Notes under the pieces: model-generated
What the model saw: only the letters and a program-made list of their open reading frames with translations
Database searches by the model: none
What the model was told of the DNA's origin: nothing
Position numbers and translations under genes: made by a program
Part shown: in pieces, positions 21,618 to 22,448 of the stretch
Layout: each line of letters starts with the position of its first letter
Numbering within the stretch: position 1 is the stretch's first letter
IMG/VR virus record: IMGVR_UViG_3300020174_000085
Span: 1 to 22,448 of that record
Strand: one strand, 5' to 3'
From: a virus
Length of the DNA: 22,448 bases

Positions 21618-21819
21618 TCTCGTTCTCCTTGTAGTACTTACTCAACACCATCAGTGCATAAGACTCTTTAGGATCGCAACAGTAATCCGCAAGAGAAGTT
21701 AGTACACGATGAAGACCATAACGATAAATCATTTCACAACAGTCTGTCAACATAATGTGATTGTTGTGTTCTTCCATCGCAAGAGAGAACTCTTCAATTG
21801 GAATTTCTAAATCACCCAT
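21583..21819 (-). CDS. Small protein upstream of the primase-helicase, unknown function
   Basis: From the ATG at 21819 this is a 78-aa protein, with GGAG 10 bases upstream; a TTG at 21846 is also in frame but has no clear ribosome site. The sequence MGDLEIPIEEFSLAMEEHNN continues with HIMLTDCCEMIYRYGLHRVL and TSLADYCCDPKESYALMVLS. It is predicted helical, with two Cys-Cys pairs and a fifth Cys near the end. I recognise the general type of small phage protein upstream of the primase but no family. It overlaps the primase-helicase start by 35 bases and is the first gene after promoter P3, so it is probably an early replication-block protein. Confidence 0.65.
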   Translation of the reverse strand: MGDLEIPIEEFSLAMEEHNNHIMLTDCCEMIYRYGLHRVLTSLADYCCDPKESYALMVLSKYYKENESGFCKDAPTMQ

Positions 21820-21870
21820 ACTCTGTAGTCTCCTTTGTAGATACAAAGACTCTAAAGATAATAATAATAA

Positions 21871-21889
21871 AGTAATCTCTTAGATAACT
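21871..21889 (-). promoter_or_regulatory. Imperfect dyad downstream of P3, possible operator
   Basis: AGTAATCT (21871-21878) and AGATAACT (21882-21889) form an inverted repeat with a 3-base centre and one mismatch in eight positions. It lies just downstream of the predicted P3 transcription start (near 21894), where a bound repressor would block transcription. It could equally be a weak leader hairpin or chance in an AT-rich leader. Confidence 0.3.
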
Positions 21890-21900
21890 CTAGAGAGAAT

Positions 21901-21929
21901 AGTGTATCATGAATAATCTTCAGTGTCAA
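21901..21929 (-). promoter_or_regulatory. Sigma70-type promoter P3 in front of the replication genes
   Basis: On the minus strand there is TTGACA (21924-21929), a 17-bp spacer and TACACT (21901-21906), with TGA directly before the -10 (extended -10). The -10 matches four of six consensus positions. It is embedded in the last codons of the 61-aa CxxC gene. Transcription should start near 21894, leaving a leader of about 75 AT-rich bases before the 78-aa gene, then primase-helicase and polymerase. Confidence 0.7.
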
Positions 21930-22092
21930 CAATGTCATCAATACTCATGAGGTCATGTCGCTCAACTGCTTTGACTTGATCGCGTATCGGATTGTAACAA
22001 TCATTGCAAAGATCGAGGAACTCCTCAGTTTCTGACGACTTTCTTGTCGCCTCAAAGTCTGTCAACAGACAGTTACATGCAACACATCTCAT
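21907..22092 (-). CDS. Small protein with two Cys pairs, probable zinc-binding
   Basis: This 61-aa protein begins MRCVACNCLLTDFEATRKSS and continues ETEEFLDLCNDCYNPIRDQV. C3-x2-C6 and C29-x2-C32 form a treble-clef or zinc-ribbon-like pair of knuckles, with an additional C8. The tail is acidic (SIDDIVDTEDYS). I recognise this as a common small phage protein type of unknown role; zinc binding is inferred from Cys spacing. The ATG overlaps the stop of a 28-aa ORF (ATGA) and has AAAGGAG 7 bases upstream. Promoter P3 lies in its 3' end. Confidence 0.7.
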   Translation of the reverse strand: MRCVACNCLLTDFEATRKSSETEEFLDLCNDCYNPIRDQVKAVERHDLMSIDDIVDTEDYS

Positions 22093-22175
22093 TCATCATC
22101 TCCTTTCTTTAGAAAAGATGTAATTAATAATGCCACATAAATCAACAAGATAGCTGATGTAATTAAAGTATCCAT
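22089..22175 (-). CDS. 28-aa single-pass membrane peptide
   Basis: A short frame from the ATG at 22175 to a TGA that overlaps the next ATG (ATGA at 22089-22092). The product MDTLITSAILLIYVALLITS then FLKKGDDE is a single hydrophobic helix with a positively charged, then acidic, end, as in small phage membrane peptides. It fills the otherwise empty 90 bases between the HTH gene and the CxxC gene, and the good Shine-Dalgarno of the latter lies within it. There is only a weak GGGG-type ribosome site in front. Translation is plausible but unproven. Confidence 0.45.
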   Translation of the reverse strand: MDTLITSAILLIYVALLITSFLKKGDDE

Positions 22176-22182
22176 TAAATAT

Positions 22183-22437
22183 TCAACCCCACTTTTTCGT
22201 GACCATCCAGTGACCACAGGGTATCACACCATGCCATGCTTTGTCAAAGTTTTTACGAGGCGGAGCATGTCCTCCTTCACGCTTCTCAAGCCCATACTTT
22301 TTGCGGTAACGACAAGCAAATTGTCTGATTGAGTTGATCGAACCGCCCAACTTCTCAGCTATTTCAGCGGCAGTGTGTCCGTTATTCCACATGCCAACAA
22401 ATATTTTCATTTGTTCCGGTGTATACTTCGCTTGCAT
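22183..22437 (-). CDS. Small helix-turn-helix DNA-binding protein
   Basis: This 84-aa protein has a clear N-terminal helix-turn-helix: YTPEQMKIFVGMWNNGHTAA then EIAEKLGGSINSIRQFACRY, followed by a basic stretch (RKKYGLEKREGGHAPPRKNF). The TPEQxxxFxxxWxxGxTAxEIAxKLGxSxNSI pattern resembles homeodomain-like or GcrA-like HTH modules. It is too short for an enzyme, and the C-terminal part has no recognisable domain. It is the first gene of the leftward block in this window, with GGAAGGGA about 4 bases before the ATG, and is a candidate regulator of phage promoters such as P1 (inference). The region upstream lies outside the window. Confidence 0.65.
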   Translation of the reverse strand: MQAKYTPEQMKIFVGMWNNGHTAAEIAEKLGGSINSIRQFACRYRKKYGLEKREGGHAPPRKNFDKAWHGVIPCGHWMVTKKWG

Positions 22438-22448
22438 AGTCCCTTCCT

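Noticed and set aside
22208-22235. TTGACA on the minus strand inside the HTH gene as a promoter
   Set aside because: At 16-17 bases the -10 would be GATACC or ATACCC, a poor match, unlike the four accepted promoters.
1-22448. CRISPR arrays, tRNA genes, insertion sequences, attachment sites or integrase
   Set aside because: No regularly spaced repeats, cloverleaf-like sequences, transposase or integrase motifs were found by eye on either strand.

Overview
The window looks like part of the genome of a T7-like podovirus (tailed dsDNA phage), most likely marine. It has an A-family DNA polymerase, a T7 gp4-type primase-helicase, a gp2.5-like ssDNA-binding protein, a 5'-3' exonuclease, a PD-(D/E)XK nuclease, tail and internal virion proteins in T7-like order, and a phage-encoded class I ribonucleotide reductase. 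No RNA polymerase, terminase, portal, capsid or endolysin gene is present, so the window is a partial genome; genes run off the left edge. SIO1/cobavirus-like marine podoviruses are the closest style I can suggest (inference from gene content only).

Layout. (1) 1-2045, plus strand: the C-terminal end of a tail-fibre-type protein, a fibre-associated protein, and a membrane-protein cassette with two holin-like proteins. (2) 2048-2869, plus: four very small lysine-rich proteins, three of them cysteine-containing, in overlapping or abutting order. (3) 2873-2910: a consensus sigma70 promoter with extended -10, overlapped by a perfect 8-bp-arm dyad. (4) 2928-12714, plus: tail adaptor, tail nozzle-type protein, a second fibre plus assembly pair, then an internal virion/DNA-ejection block whose largest member is split into two ORFs (8546-10513 and 10513-12714) by a TAATG stop/start. 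(5) 12720-12743: an intrinsic terminator for minus-strand transcripts at the convergent junction. (6) 12762-22437, minus: transcription from right to left through a small HTH protein, a 28-aa membrane peptide, a CxxC protein, a small protein, primase-helicase, DNA polymerase, SSB, exonuclease, PD-(D/E)XK nuclease, metallophosphoesterase, a DUF3310 protein, a 58-aa protein, NrdA, a 56-aa protein, NrdB and a 63-aa protein.

How the genes work together: the minus-strand block replicates DNA (primase-helicase, Pol, SSB), degrades or resolves DNA (exonuclease, PD-(D/E)XK nuclease) and supplies dNTPs (NrdA/NrdB). The plus-strand block builds the tail and ejection machinery and contains part of the lysis functions. 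Genes are tightly packed, with TAATG, ATGA or longer overlaps. No gene-free stretch exceeds 300 bases; the largest gaps are about 50 to 90 bases and hold promoters or the terminator.

The most distinctive structure is regulatory. Four promoters share a perfect TTGACA, a 17-18-bp spacer and a TGn extended -10. Three of these are embedded in the 3' ends of upstream genes. This fits dependence on the host sigma70 RNA polymerase. Other items worth attention are the tiny genes overlapping the RNR genes, the split large virion protein and the small Lys/Cys-rich gene cluster.
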